Of a stretch of 64,000 bases of DNA, positions 51,775-61,430 are shown piece by piece (positions within the stretch are counted from its first letter, which is position 1; each line of letters begins with the position of its first letter). This DNA comes from Blautia schinkii (GTDB lineage: Bacteria > Bacillota > Clostridia > Lachnospirales > Lachnospiraceae). Position numbers and translations under genes: made by a program. The DNA lies in NCBI RefSeq assembly GCF_013304825.1, contig NZ_JAAWUO010000002.1, forward strand, positions 1-64,000, in the 5' to 3' direction. The notes under the pieces are model-generated. The model had not been told where the DNA came from and did no database searches. It saw nothing but the letters and a program-made list of their open reading frames with translations.

Positions 51775-54515
51775 TTCTTCTGTTTACCCCTTTCTTTCTT
51801 CTTTCCGGGATATCTGTTATATATCACGATCAGAAGAAAAGCTGCCAGCCCTGCCACAGTCAGTATGATTCCTGGAACAAGATATGGTGTGCAGTAAGTA
51901 AGTACGATGCTGTGTTTTCCTTTTTTCAGCTCAACTCCCATGTACATGCTGTTGGCCTGAACCAGTTCCGTTTCCTTACCATCTACATAAGCCGTAAAAC
52001 CGGCACTGTACGGAATAGAAAATACCAGAAATTTATCTGAGGATACTTCTATCTCTCCTGTTATCCTGTTTGTTCCGACTTTCACATTCTGAAGGCTTTC
52101 ATTTCCAAGCTTCTCTGTCTCCTGTTCCACAGAATCCATGGGCTGACACACCAGATACAGATTATCAAAAGTATACTCTCCAGGTGTGGAAAAAGTAAGC
52201 TTCATCGTTCCTGCACTGTAATTTTTATATCCCATATTAAGAAGGAAATTGTGACGGCCGCTGTAGCCATTGTATTTATCCGTAAAGATCCGAATCGTTT
52301 TATCAACAGAACCCAGTGAAACTTCTACAGCTGCTTCTTTGCTCTCTTTCCAGTAACGCCAGTTGTCATCCTCATAGAGAATAGTGTTCTTTTCATATTC
52401 TGTAAGGGAATTCCATTTTTTATCACTAACCTGCTCCCTTGGAGAATAAGCATCAAAATCCAGATTTTCTGCTACAAGATAGACCTCAGATGCAGGTTCA
52501 CCCTGATATCCGATGGAAACTGTTGCATTTTTCTTTGTAACAATGATTTTTCCATCTTTGATCTTACAGCCTTTCCCTGCCTCCAGTGTAAAATCCGCTT
52601 TCTTATCATCAAATGAAAGCTCTGTTTCCGGGAGACTGCTTTCTTCCACGACTGCCCCCTGCAGAAGTGCCTGCTGTTTCTGTGTCACAGAAAGCTTTTC
52701 ATATTTTTCCCTGGAGATCCAGGAATTATAAGTATAACCCAGAGGAAGAGCATTCTCATTCTCATAGATCCTGTATTTTCCGGAAAAAACAGTTTCAGTA
52801 TCGTAACCATAGGGAATATATCCATAACCGTTTTTCCTGATGGCAAAGTACTTCACAGATGCAAGGCGGTCCAGAATGGTCCTTCCATCAAGACTACTGT
52901 AATGGTAATCCCATGGAGTATTCAGATACATCTCATCAAAAAAGCGGCTGATGCTCCCATTGGCAACACTGAAATAATAGGATGTGCTGTTGGTTCCCAT
53001 ATACATGGCTGAATTCACATATGAGCCTGTTTTGTACTGATCATATCTGCTGCTGGAAGAATCCTCCAGATCCTTTATTTCTTTATCCGGTCCTGATTCC
53101 AGTGCTTCCAGTGCCTGGTTCCTGTTCTCAAATTCAGAAAGATAATCTTTCTCATATGAATACTGATAGAACACGTTGAGAAGGATACTGACTATCAGTA
53201 CTGTAACGATCATTTCGCAGAGATATTTCCCCTGGACAAAAATATTCCCATAGGAAACTACTGTAAACACAGCCAGAACCAGCATCATTATAGCCATGAT
53301 ATTTCGTTCTGTCCGGGCAGCATCTGAAAATAATGCGAGCACACAGTACACAAGCAGCATAATAAAGATCTTTCTTTTTTCCCTGATCTGCAAAGTAAAA
53401 AGCTCAGGATATGCCTGCACCAGGATATAGGCGATCAACATTCCATAAGCCCAGATCCATCTGTTTGACACATAGGAAAATCCATTCAGCACATGTCCTG
53501 CAAACGGGATCAGAAGAAACAGATTCAGAAGCAGGAATCCCAGTTTCAGACCTGTATATTTTTTCTTTTTGGAAAATATTACAAACACGCCTGCCATGGC
53601 AACTGCAGAATATCCAGCAACACCCCACTGGATCATATTCTCGCCGATCAGACAGCCGAGATATTTTTCATAGTAAATATGATCATACAGCAATGGCACA
53701 TAGTTCTGCGCCTGAAAACGTTCGGTTCCAAACAAAGTCATAACCACCGGGAAAAAGATCAACGCCGCGATCATCAGGGATACCAGATAGAAACCAGTAA
53801 ATTTCAGGAACCATCGAAATACATCTTTCACAGAACGTTTCCGGAATATTCCAAAATACCGGAAAGCTGCATACAGTACCATAAAGACACTGATCATATA
53901 AAAGAAATAAAAATTTGACATTGCCGCTATTGCCACAGACCATATAAAAAGGTACGGTTTTTCTTTTTTGTAAACTTTCTCAATGCCCATGAGTACCAGC
54001 GGCAGATAGATCATCGGATTGGAAAAATAAGGATGTTTCATGGACGCATAGATAGTCCATCCCGCAAAAATGTATACAAGACTTCCAATAAAAGTCGCCT
54101 GTTTCGGATTTTTGCGATAAAAACAGTAAATACTGAACGTGATCCCCGCAAGATAAATCCTGAGAAAAATCAGGCACTCGTATAAAACTTCTGTATTTTT
54201 TTCCGGTACAAAAACAGAGAGTAAAGTCAGAGGATCACCAATCACATAATAGTGAAGTGTAGTAAGGATATCGGAACCATATCCGATATGCACATCCCAC
54301 ATAGGGAAGGACAATTTATGATCGATCACCAGGGTCTTCAGCACATTTCGCAGATATTTGCCATAGTAGGCGAGTGCATTGATATGCTGCGGAACGCCAT
54401 CGTGACTCCAGATCAGTGATTTTCCATTTAAGTAAAAACAGCAGTAAATAAACAGCGAGATCGCTGCAAAGACAATGGTATACAGAATGTAAAAATCTGC
54501 TTTTCTTTTTTTCAT
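51771..54515 (-). CDS. YfhO family membrane protein (GT-C-like)
   Basis: 914 residues. The ATG at 54515 (MKKRKADFYILYTIVFAAIS) has GGGAGAAG before it; the longer start at 54563 would run through a terminator hairpin. About 12 hydrophobic segments in the first ~480 residues, then a large extracellular beta-rich part and a final segment near 885-905 (YLVPGIILTVAGLAAFLLIV). The GT-C-type acid is probably in SHDGVPQHIN near 40. In Bacillus, YfhO transfers sugar from the lipid carrier to lipoteichoic acid. The transferase and flippase follow. Confidence 0.9.
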   Translation of the reverse strand: MKKRKADFYILYTIVFAAISLFIYCCFYLNGKSLIWSHDGVPQHINALAYYGKYLRNVLKTLVIDHKLSFPMWDVHIGYGSDILTTLHYYVIGDPLTLLSVFVPEKNTEVLYECLIFLRIYLAGITFSIYCFYRKNPKQATFIGSLVYIFAGWTIYASMKHPYFSNPMIYLPLVLMGIEKVYKKEKPYLFIWSVAIAAMSNFYFFYMISVFMVLYAAFRYFGIFRKRSVKDVFRWFLKFTGFYLVSLMIAALIFFPVVMTLFGTERFQAQNYVPLLYDHIYYEKYLGCLIGENMIQWGVAGYSAVAMAGVFVIFSKKKKYTGLKLGFLLLNLFLLIPFAGHVLNGFSYVSNRWIWAYGMLIAYILVQAYPELFTLQIREKRKIFIMLLVYCVLALFSDAARTERNIMAIMMLVLAVFTVVSYGNIFVQGKYLCEMIVTVLIVSILLNVFYQYSYEKDYLSEFENRNQALEALESGPDKEIKDLEDSSSSRYDQYKTGSYVNSAMYMGTNSTSYYFSVANGSISRFFDEMYLNTPWDYHYSSLDGRTILDRLASVKYFAIRKNGYGYIPYGYDTETVFSGKYRIYENENALPLGYTYNSWISREKYEKLSVTQKQQALLQGAVVEESSLPETELSFDDKKADFTLEAGKGCKIKDGKIIVTKKNATVSIGYQGEPASEVYLVAENLDFDAYSPREQVSDKKWNSLTEYEKNTILYEDDNWRYWKESKEAAVEVSLGSVDKTIRIFTDKYNGYSGRHNFLLNMGYKNYSAGTMKLTFSTPGEYTFDNLYLVCQPMDSVEQETEKLGNESLQNVKVGTNRITGEIEVSSDKFLVFSIPYSAGFTAYVDGKETELVQANSMYMGVELKKGKHSIVLTYCTPYLVPGIILTVAGLAAFLLIVIYNRYPGKKKERGKQKK

Positions 54516-54536
54516 GTATGTCTTCTCCCGTATATG

Positions 54537-54571
54537 AAAAAAGACCCGCGGTGCGCTAAACACCGCAGGCC
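54537..54571 (-). terminator. Terminator after PFOR
   Basis: Minus-strand GCCTGCGGTG (54561-54570) pairs with CACCGCGGGTC (54543-54553) over a 7-base loop, then six Ts. It lies 60 bases after the PFOR stop and only ~20 bases before the YfhO start, so yfhO must have a promoter overlapping it or depend on readthrough. Confidence 0.8.
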
Positions 54572-54629
54572 TTTCACCTAATGCTTAATCAGCAAGCACA
54601 CTGTGTAAACAGTAACTATTGATCAGTAA

Positions 54630-57600
54630 TTAGTCTTCTTTCTTATCTGCTCCGTAAAGAGTGATAAGTTTCTGCAGATACTCATATCTAGCCTGAGCCT
54701 CAGACTCGTTCTTAGCGAACAGTCTTGCAGCTTTCTCAGGATTCTGACGCTGCAGAGAATTGTAACGAACCTCACCGTTCAGGAAGTCCATATAGTTCTC
54801 CATATCCGGTGTCTTGGAATCGAGGCTGAACTTATTGTCAGCAGCCGGGTTGAATCTGAAGTTGTGCCAGTATCCGCACTTAACTGCCAGCTCTTCCTCT
54901 GTCTGAGCTTTGCTCATACCTTTCTTGATACCATGGTTGATACATGGAGCATAAGCGATGATCAGGGATGGTCCCGGATATGCCTCTGCCTCTGCAATTG
55001 CTTTTACAGTCTGGTTGAAGTCAGCACCCATGGAGATCTGTGCTACGTATACATAGCCATAGCTCATTGCGATAGATGCCATATCTTTCTTCTTAGTCTC
55101 TTTTCCGCCTGCTGCGAACTGAGCGATCGCACCTGTCGGTGTAGACTTGGAAGACTGTCCGCCTGTGTTGGAGTAAACCTCTGTATCGAATACCATAACG
55201 TTGATGTCGCGTCCGCTTGCGAGAACATGGTCAACACCACCGAATCCGATATCGTAAGCCCATCCGTCACCACCGAAGATCCACTGGGATTTCTTGGAGA
55301 GGAAGTCTTTCTGTGCAAGGATCTCATTAGCCTTGTCACATCCGCAAGCCTCAAGAGCTGCAACGAGTTTCTCTGTAGCTGCACCGTTTGTTGCGCCTAC
55401 AGCGTAAGTATCCAGCCATTCCTGACCAGCTGCCTTAACATCCTCGTTTGTTCCGTTAGCTACAAGGTCTTCGATCTTCTCTTTCAGACCGCCACGGATC
55501 GCACGCTGTGCAAGAAGCATACCATAACCAAACTCTGCGTTATCCTCGAACAGAGAGTTGGACCATGCAGGACCCTGTCCCTTAGCGTTTGTTGTGTATG
55601 GTGTAGATGGTGAAGAGTTACCCCAGATAGAGGAACATCCTGTAGCATTTGCAATGTACATTCTGTCACCAAAGAGCTGTGTGATCAGCTTAGCGTATGG
55701 TGTCTCACCACAACCTGCACAAGCACCTGAGAACTCGAGGAGCGGCTGTTTGAACTGGCTGCCTTTTACAGTTGTCTCTTTATATTTAGCGATAACGTCT
55801 TCCTTCTGAGGAAGTGTTACACCGTAATCAAAGAATTTCTGCTCTTCTGTGTTAGCTTCAAGCGGAGCCATCTCAAGAGCTTTGTTGCCTTTCTTTCCTG
55901 GGCAGACATTAGCACAGGAACCGCATCCTGTACAGTCAAGAGCTGATACAGTCATTGTGAATGTATAGTCTTTCATTCCTGTAAGTGGAAGTGTCTTGAT
56001 TCCCTCTGGAGCGTTAGCTGTCTCATCTGCTGTCATAGCAACCGGACGGATTGCAGCATGTGGGCAGACGTATGCACAGCGGTTACACTGGATACAGTTG
56101 TCCGGAACCCATACAGGAACGTTAACTGCGATACCACGTTTCTCATATGCAGCTGTTCCGGATGGTGTTGTACCATCTACATAATCCTTGAATGCAGATA
56201 CTGGGAGGCTGTTACCTTCCTGAGCATTGATCTTGCACTGGATGTTGTTTACGAAGTCCTGAGCTTCCTGAGCACCGTGGGATGCGTGAGACATGAAGAG
56301 TCCCTCGTCCTCAGCGTTCTTCCAGCTCTCCGGAACCTGAACCTCTACGATCTGTTTAGCACCAGCATCGATAGCTGCCCAGTTCTTCTTAACAACGTCA
56401 TCACCTTTACGTCCGTAAGTAGCTTTAGCAGCAGCTTTCATAAGCTCGATAGCCTGCTCCTCAGGAATGATTCCTGTAAGTTTGAAGAATGCGGACTGAA
56501 GGATTGTGTTGATACGTGTTGGTCCCATGCCAGTCTCAATACCAATCTTAACACCATCGATGGTGTAGAATTTGATATTGTGGTTAGCGATGAAAGCTTT
56601 AACCTGTCCTGGAAGATGTTTCTCAAGTCCTTCCATATCCCAGGCACAGTTCAGAAGGAATGTACCTCCGTCAACAAGCTCCTGTACCATGTTATATTTA
56701 TTAACATAGGACGGATTATGACATGCAACGAAGTTTGCCTTGTGGATCAGGTATGTGGATTTGATCGGTTTCTTACCGAAACGAAGGTGAGACATTGTAA
56801 CACCGCCGGACTTCTTGGAGTCATAATCGAAGTAAGCCTGAGCGTACATGTCTGTGTTATCACCGATGATCTTGATGGAGTTCTTGTTAGCACCTACAGT
56901 ACCATCAGCTCCAAGTCCCCAGAACTTGCAGTTTGTTGTTCCCTCTGGTGTTGTAACAAGTGGTGCGCCTGTCTCAAGAGAAAGGTTTGTAACATCATCA
57001 ACGATACCGATGGTGAATTTCTCTTTCTCAGTGTTCTCATATACTGCTACGATCTGTGCAGGTGTTGTATCTTTGGAACCAAGTCCGTAACGTCCTGTAA
57101 AGATCTTAACATCACTGAACTTGCTGTCGCGAAGAGCTGCAACAACATCAAGATACAGAGGCTCGCCAAGTGCTCCCGGCTCTTTTGTTCTGTCAAGAAC
57201 AGAAATCTGCTTAACTGTATCCGGGATTGCATCGATAAGAGCCTGAGCGCAGAATGGTCTGTAAAGACGAACTTTAACAACACCAACCTTCTTGCCGGCT
57301 GCCATAAGATAATCGATTGTCTCCTCGATTGTGTCGTTTACGGAACCCATAGCTACGATGATGTGCTCAGCGTCCTCAGCTCCGTAGTAGTTGAACAGTT
57401 TATAGTCTGTTCCGATCTTCTCGTTAACTTTGTCCATGTATTCCTGAACAACTGCCGGAAGAGCGTCATAATATGGGTTACATGCCTCTCTTGCCTGGAA
57501 GAAGATATCTGGGTTCTGAGCGGAACCTCTCTGACATGGATGGTTCGGGTTCAGAGCACGGTTACGGAACTCTGCGATAGCGTCCATATCTGCCATATCT

Positions 57601-58175
57601 TTCAGATCTTCATAGTCCCATGTCTCGATCTTCTGGATCTCGTGGGATGTACGGAATCCATCGAAGAAGTTGATGAACGGAACCTTACCTTTGATTGCTG
57701 CAAGATGAGCAACCGGTGTAAGATCCATAACCTCCTGTACAGAAGATTCGCAAAGCATTGCGCATCCGGTCTGACGACAGGCCATAACGTCGGAATGATC
57801 TCCGAAGATACAAAGTGCGTGAGAAGCAAGTGCACGGGCAGATACGTTGATAACTCCCGGAAGCTGCTCACCAGCGATCTTGTAAAGGTTCGGGATCATA
57901 AGCAGAAGACCCTGGGAAGCTGTATAGGTTGTAGTCAGGGCACCTGCTGCCAGAGAACCGTGAACGGCACCTGCTGCACCAGCCTCAGACTGCATCTCTG
58001 TAACCTGTACTTCCTGTCCAAAGATGTTCTTTCTTCCCTGAGTTGCCCACTCGTCTGTTGCCTCAGCCATTACAGATGAAGGGGTAATCGGGTAAATAGC
58101 AGCTACATCAGAAAAAGCGTATGATGCATGAGCGGCTGCATGGTTACCATCCATGGTTTTCATCTTTCTTGCCAT
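54630..58175 (-). CDS. nifJ: Pyruvate:ferredoxin (flavodoxin) oxidoreductase
   Basis: 1181 residues, all domains in one chain. Domain I begins MKTMDGNHAAAHASYAFSDV; two [4Fe-4S] clusters at CIQCNRCAYVCP (~695) and CTGCGSCANVCPG (~755); thiamine-binding region with GACAGCGETPYAK (~830) and GDGWAYDIGFGGVDHVLASG (~960). Oxidises pyruvate and CoA to acetyl-CoA and CO2, reducing ferredoxin, the core step of the anaerobe's fermentation. GGAGGAATAAACA precedes the ATG. Codon use is strongly biased, as in a highly expressed gene. Confidence 0.98.
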   Translation of the reverse strand: MARKMKTMDGNHAAAHASYAFSDVAAIYPITPSSVMAEATDEWATQGRKNIFGQEVQVTEMQSEAGAAGAVHGSLAAGALTTTYTASQGLLLMIPNLYKIAGEQLPGVINVSARALASHALCIFGDHSDVMACRQTGCAMLCESSVQEVMDLTPVAHLAAIKGKVPFINFFDGFRTSHEIQKIETWDYEDLKDMADMDAIAEFRNRALNPNHPCQRGSAQNPDIFFQAREACNPYYDALPAVVQEYMDKVNEKIGTDYKLFNYYGAEDAEHIIVAMGSVNDTIEETIDYLMAAGKKVGVVKVRLYRPFCAQALIDAIPDTVKQISVLDRTKEPGALGEPLYLDVVAALRDSKFSDVKIFTGRYGLGSKDTTPAQIVAVYENTEKEKFTIGIVDDVTNLSLETGAPLVTTPEGTTNCKFWGLGADGTVGANKNSIKIIGDNTDMYAQAYFDYDSKKSGGVTMSHLRFGKKPIKSTYLIHKANFVACHNPSYVNKYNMVQELVDGGTFLLNCAWDMEGLEKHLPGQVKAFIANHNIKFYTIDGVKIGIETGMGPTRINTILQSAFFKLTGIIPEEQAIELMKAAAKATYGRKGDDVVKKNWAAIDAGAKQIVEVQVPESWKNAEDEGLFMSHASHGAQEAQDFVNNIQCKINAQEGNSLPVSAFKDYVDGTTPSGTAAYEKRGIAVNVPVWVPDNCIQCNRCAYVCPHAAIRPVAMTADETANAPEGIKTLPLTGMKDYTFTMTVSALDCTGCGSCANVCPGKKGNKALEMAPLEANTEEQKFFDYGVTLPQKEDVIAKYKETTVKGSQFKQPLLEFSGACAGCGETPYAKLITQLFGDRMYIANATGCSSIWGNSSPSTPYTTNAKGQGPAWSNSLFEDNAEFGYGMLLAQRAIRGGLKEKIEDLVANGTNEDVKAAGQEWLDTYAVGATNGAATEKLVAALEACGCDKANEILAQKDFLSKKSQWIFGGDGWAYDIGFGGVDHVLASGRDINVMVFDTEVYSNTGGQSSKSTPTGAIAQFAAGGKETKKKDMASIAMSYGYVYVAQISMGADFNQTVKAIAEAEAYPGPSLIIAYAPCINHGIKKGMSKAQTEEELAVKCGYWHNFRFNPAADNKFSLDSKTPDMENYMDFLNGEVRYNSLQRQNPEKAARLFAKNESEAQARYEYLQKLITLYGADKKED

Positions 58176-58247
58176 TGTTTATTCCTCCTTAAAGGTTTGT
58201 TAAAAATATATTATTTAGGCTCTGAAAAGCCTAAAATTCCATTGGTT

Positions 58248-58276
58248 ATTATATCATAGATTCCCAATTATGTCCA
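58248..58276 (-). promoter_or_regulatory. Promoter of PFOR
   Basis: TGGACA (58271-58276), 17 bases, TATAAT (58248-58253) on the minus strand. A hairpin TTTAGGC/GCCTAAA lies in the leader (about 58213-58234) before the start codon. Confidence 0.75.
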
Positions 58277-58341
58277 TTTTCTTTCAGCAATTTTTGTATA
58301 TTATCAGGTACAAACGTTGTTATCTTTTCCACAAAATATTC

Positions 58342-58372
58342 AAAAAAAGAGAGACATCCGGAATTATCTCTC
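58342..58372 (-). terminator. Terminator after the Rrf2 gene
   Basis: Minus-strand GAGAGA (58367-58372) pairs with TCTCTC (58349-58354) across a 12-base loop and is followed by seven Ts (58342-58348). Confidence 0.65.
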
Positions 58373-58452
58373 CATCCAGATACTCTCTCCTCATATTTCA
58401 TACGTCTGCCCGGTTTTCAGCTGATTTCACTCTCTCATCCTGTGAACTGAAA

Positions 58453-58866
58453 TCACTGACTGTCCTTCTCAAAAAGCTCCTTTATGGATTTACGGCGGAG
58501 CATAGTCCACAGTTCATCCTGAATATCTTTCAGTTCATCATGGGCGTAACACGGAACGCCGTTCTGTCCGTTTCTGGCACATTCACACCGCCCGTTCAGG
58601 CATTCAATAATAGACATATCTGAATCGATTGCTGAATATATATCATATAATGTCAGCTCCGCCGGATCTTTCTTCAGGGCATATCCGCCGTGAACTCCCC
58701 GGTATCCCTGAACGATCCCTGCGTTCTGAAGCTTTTTCAGTATCTTATAGGCAAAAGGTGCTGTGATCGCTTCCCTCTCGCAGATATCACTGACGCTCAA
58801 ACGCGTCTCTCCCATTAATGCGCGGACAACCCGCATCGCATAATCGCTTTCTCTGGTGATAAACAT
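58453..58866 (-). CDS. Rrf2-family transcriptional regulator
   Basis: 137 residues. Winged HTH: MRVVRALMGETRLSVSDICERE, FAYKILKKLQNAGIVQGYRGVHGGYALKKDP. Four cysteines (89, 94, 96, 106; ECLNGRCECARNGQNGVPC) could bind a [2Fe-2S] cluster as in IscR/NsrR. It lies just upstream of PFOR on the same strand, separated by a terminator. Control of PFOR or of Fe-S supply by iron, oxygen or NO is a reasonable guess. An ATACTG dyad lies in its own promoter. Confidence 0.9.
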   Translation of the reverse strand: MFITRESDYAMRVVRALMGETRLSVSDICEREAITAPFAYKILKKLQNAGIVQGYRGVHGGYALKKDPAELTLYDIYSAIDSDMSIIECLNGRCECARNGQNGVPCYAHDELKDIQDELWTMLRRKSIKELFEKDSQ

Positions 58867-58988
58867 CTTTGACCTCTCTTCTGTTCAACTAAGCTGCTAA
58901 TAGAATTTGATAATTTTCTCAGTACAGCAGATCTCTTCATCCCATTCTGCTATATACCGGTAAACACATTCCGTGCGTTCCTATTATC

Positions 58989-59002
58989 ATACTGGTCAGT
59001 AT
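58989..59002. promoter_or_regulatory. Candidate Rrf2 operator
   Basis: A perfect 6-2-6 inverted repeat ATACTG-GT-CAGTAT in the intergenic region upstream of the Rrf2 gene, overlapping a minus-strand -10-like TATGATAAT. Autoregulation is inferred. The rest of 58867-59183 is AT-rich with no gene. Confidence 0.45.
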
Positions 59003-59100
59003 AACGCATTTTTTTCAATAATAAAAGGTTATTATTTTCCTGTATTTCATTTTATTTTTCCTGTTTTTACTTTATTTAATGTAAAAAACTAAAATACACC

Positions 59101-59128
59101 TTGCAAATTTTCCAGTTTACGGTACAAT
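59101..59128 (+). promoter_or_regulatory. Promoter of the ABC-F gene
   Basis: TTGCAA (59101-59106), 16 bases, TACAAT (59123-59128), ~55 bases before the start codon. Confidence 0.55.
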
Positions 59129-59183
59129 AAAGGACGATTGTAATTGAAGCGATATTTATTATTTTTGAAAAAAGAGGTATGAT

Positions 59184-60824
59184 ATGATTTCAGCAAACAA
59201 CATCACACTGCGTGTCGGTAAGAAAGCGCTGTTTGAAGATGTAAACATCAAGTTTACAGAAGGAAACTGTTATGGATTAATCGGTGCCAACGGTGCAGGA
59301 AAGTCTACATTTCTTAAGATTCTTTCCGGACAACTGGAGCCGACAAAGGGCGATATCGTGATCACACCGGGACAGAGGCTTTCCTTCCTGCAGCAGGATC
59401 ACTTCAAGTATGATGCTTATCCTGTACTTGACACTGTTATCATGGGTAATGAGAGACTTTACCAGATCATGAAAGAAAAAGAAGCCATCTATGCCAAGGA
59501 AGATTTCACTGACGAAGATGGTATCCGTGCCAGTGAACTTGAGGGTGAGTTCGCAGAGATGAACGGATGGGAAGCAGAGTCTGATGCTGCTACTCTTCTC
59601 AATGGTCTTGGTGTTGACACGGAGTTCCATTACACACAGATGGCTGACCTCACAGGAAGTATGAAGGTCAAGGTTCTTCTTGCTCAGGCACTTTTCGGAA
59701 ATCCTGACATCCTGCTTCTCGACGAGCCGACCAACCATCTGGATCTTCCTGCTATCGAGTGGCTTGAAGAATTCCTGATCAATTTTGACAACACCGTTAT
59801 CGTTGTATCCCATGACCGTTACTTCTTAAATAAGGTCTGCACACATACAGCAGATATCGACTATGGCAAGATCCAGCTCTATGCCGGAAACTATGACTTC
59901 TGGTTCGAGTCCAGCCAGCTTCTCATCAAACAGATGAAAGAAGCCAATAAGAAGAAGGAGGAGAAGATCAAAGAGCTCCAGGAATTTATCTCAAGATTCA
60001 GTGCCAACGCTTCCAAATCCAAACAGGCTACATCCAGAAAGCGTGCCCTGGAAAAGATCCAGCTTGACGATATGCGTCCGTCCAGCCGTAAATATCCGTA
60101 CATTGACTTCCGTCCGAACCGCGAGATTGGAAACGAAGTTCTTATGGTTGAAAACCTTTCCAAGACTATTGATGGCGTGAAAGTCCTTGACAATATCTCC
60201 TTTACACTTGGCCGGGAAGATAAAGTCGCATTCGTAGGTGCCAATGAGCAGGCTATTACTACATTTTTCAAGATCCTTACAGGTGAGATGGAGCCGGACG
60301 AGGGAAATTATAAATGGGGTGTCACTACTTCCCAGGCATATTTCCCGAAAGATAATACTCAGGAATTCGATAATGATCTTACAATCACAGACTGGCTGAC
60401 ACAGTACTCCGAAATCAAGGATGCCACTTATGTGCGTGGTTTCCTGGGACGTATGCTCTTCCCTGGTGAAGACGGTGTAAAACGTGTCCGCGTACTTTCC
60501 GGTGGTGAGAAGGTCCGCTGCCTTCTTTCCAAGATGATGATCTCCGGTGCCAACATCCTGATCCTGGATGAGCCAACCAACCATCTGGATATGGAATCTA
60601 TCACTGCGTTGAACAACGGACTGATCAAATTCCCGGGCGTGATCCTTTTCACTTCCCACGATCATCAGTTTGTACAGACTACAGCCAACCGTATTATGGA
60701 GATTCTTCCAAACGGTAAGCTTGTTGACAAGATCACAACCTATGATGAATATCTTGCCAGCGATGAGATGGCCAAGAAACGTCATGTATTCCAGGTTAAC
60801 GAGGAAGACGCTCAGGATAACTAA
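59184..60824 (+). CDS. ABC-F family ATP-binding protein (YkpA-like)
   Basis: 546 residues, two ABC domains and the ABC-F linker (about 240-310), no membrane part. First domain: GLIGANGAGKSTFLKILSGQ, then ILLLDEPTNHLDLPAIEWLE. Second domain: Walker A reads FVGANEQAITTFFKILTG with Ile in place of the conserved Lys, although LSGGEKVRCLLSK and ILILDEPTNHLDMES are intact. ABC-F proteins act on the ribosome in translation or antibiotic protection. The degenerate second P-loop suggests asymmetric ATP use. AAGAGGT precedes the ATG. Confidence 0.93.
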   Translation: MISANNITLRVGKKALFEDVNIKFTEGNCYGLIGANGAGKSTFLKILSGQLEPTKGDIVITPGQRLSFLQQDHFKYDAYPVLDTVIMGNERLYQIMKEKEAIYAKEDFTDEDGIRASELEGEFAEMNGWEAESDAATLLNGLGVDTEFHYTQMADLTGSMKVKVLLAQALFGNPDILLLDEPTNHLDLPAIEWLEEFLINFDNTVIVVSHDRYFLNKVCTHTADIDYGKIQLYAGNYDFWFESSQLLIKQMKEANKKKEEKIKELQEFISRFSANASKSKQATSRKRALEKIQLDDMRPSSRKYPYIDFRPNREIGNEVLMVENLSKTIDGVKVLDNISFTLGREDKVAFVGANEQAITTFFKILTGEMEPDEGNYKWGVTTSQAYFPKDNTQEFDNDLTITDWLTQYSEIKDATYVRGFLGRMLFPGEDGVKRVRVLSGGEKVRCLLSKMMISGANILILDEPTNHLDMESITALNNGLIKFPGVILFTSHDHQFVQTTANRIMEILPNGKLVDKITTYDEYLASDEMAKKRHVFQVNEEDAQDN

Positions 60825-60847
60825 GATTTCTTTATCTGAGATATCAT

Positions 60848-60886
60848 CCCCTGCCTTGCTTTTTTTAGCCAGGCAGGGGATTTTTT
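60848..60886. terminator. Terminator after ABC-F (bidirectional)
   Basis: CCCCTGCCT (60848-60856) pairs with AGGCAGGGG (60871-60879), followed by six Ts on the plus strand; the minus strand has fewer Ts. It separates converging genes. Confidence 0.9.
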
Positions 60887-60927
60887 ACCAGGAAAGATTC
60901 CTGCTTTCAGGCTTCTCTGCCTTTATT

Positions 60928-61407
60928 TTATTCCATTGTGATCGGTGCAAGCTTTCCCTTTGTTACATCCAGAATATCTTTAAGCGGAACTTTAAGAGTC
61001 AAACCTACTCTTCCTCCGCTCACATAGATCTCATCAAAATTCCCAGCTGACTGATCAAAAACAACCGGGTAGTTCTTCTTCATTCCAAGAGGGCTGCAGC
61101 CTCCCCGGATATATCCGGTAATCCTTGTGAGATCTTTTACATGAATCATATCCACAGTCTTCTCTCCCACGGATTTCGCTGCTGCCTTACGGTCCACTTC
61201 CTTCTCAATCGGAACCACAAACACATAATATCCGCCGCTTTTTCCTTCCATAACCAGAGTTTTGAATGACTGGTCATATGGTGCACCTGTAATATCTGCG
61301 CAGTGGATCCCATCAATAAATTCACCGCAGTCATATGCGATTGCCTCATATTTCACCTTTTTTCTGTCAAGCATTCTCATTGCATTCGTCTTCGCTTCTT
61401 TTCCCAT
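60928..61407 (-). CDS. ybaK: Cys-tRNA(Pro) deacylase (YbaK/EbsC)
   Basis: 159 residues from the ATG at 61407, eight bases after GAGGAG; a GTG at 61416 is less likely. YDCGEFIDGIHCADITG, SFKTLVMEGKSGGYYVFVVP with the active Lys, and GYIRGGCSPLGMKKNYPVVFD are marks of the YbaK family. It removes cysteine wrongly attached to tRNA-Pro. It is the last gene of a three-gene minus-strand run. Confidence 0.93.
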   Translation of the reverse strand: MGKEAKTNAMRMLDRKKVKYEAIAYDCGEFIDGIHCADITGAPYDQSFKTLVMEGKSGGYYVFVVPIEKEVDRKAAAKSVGEKTVDMIHVKDLTRITGYIRGGCSPLGMKKNYPVVFDQSAGNFDEIYVSGGRVGLTLKVPLKDILDVTKGKLAPITME

Positions 61408-61430
61408 TTCTGTCACTCCTCATGCTTTTT

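Noticed and set aside
56058-58079. A 673-codon open frame antisense to PFOR
   Set aside because: It is a shadow of a strongly codon-biased gene; composition is odd, no ribosome binding site and no domain.
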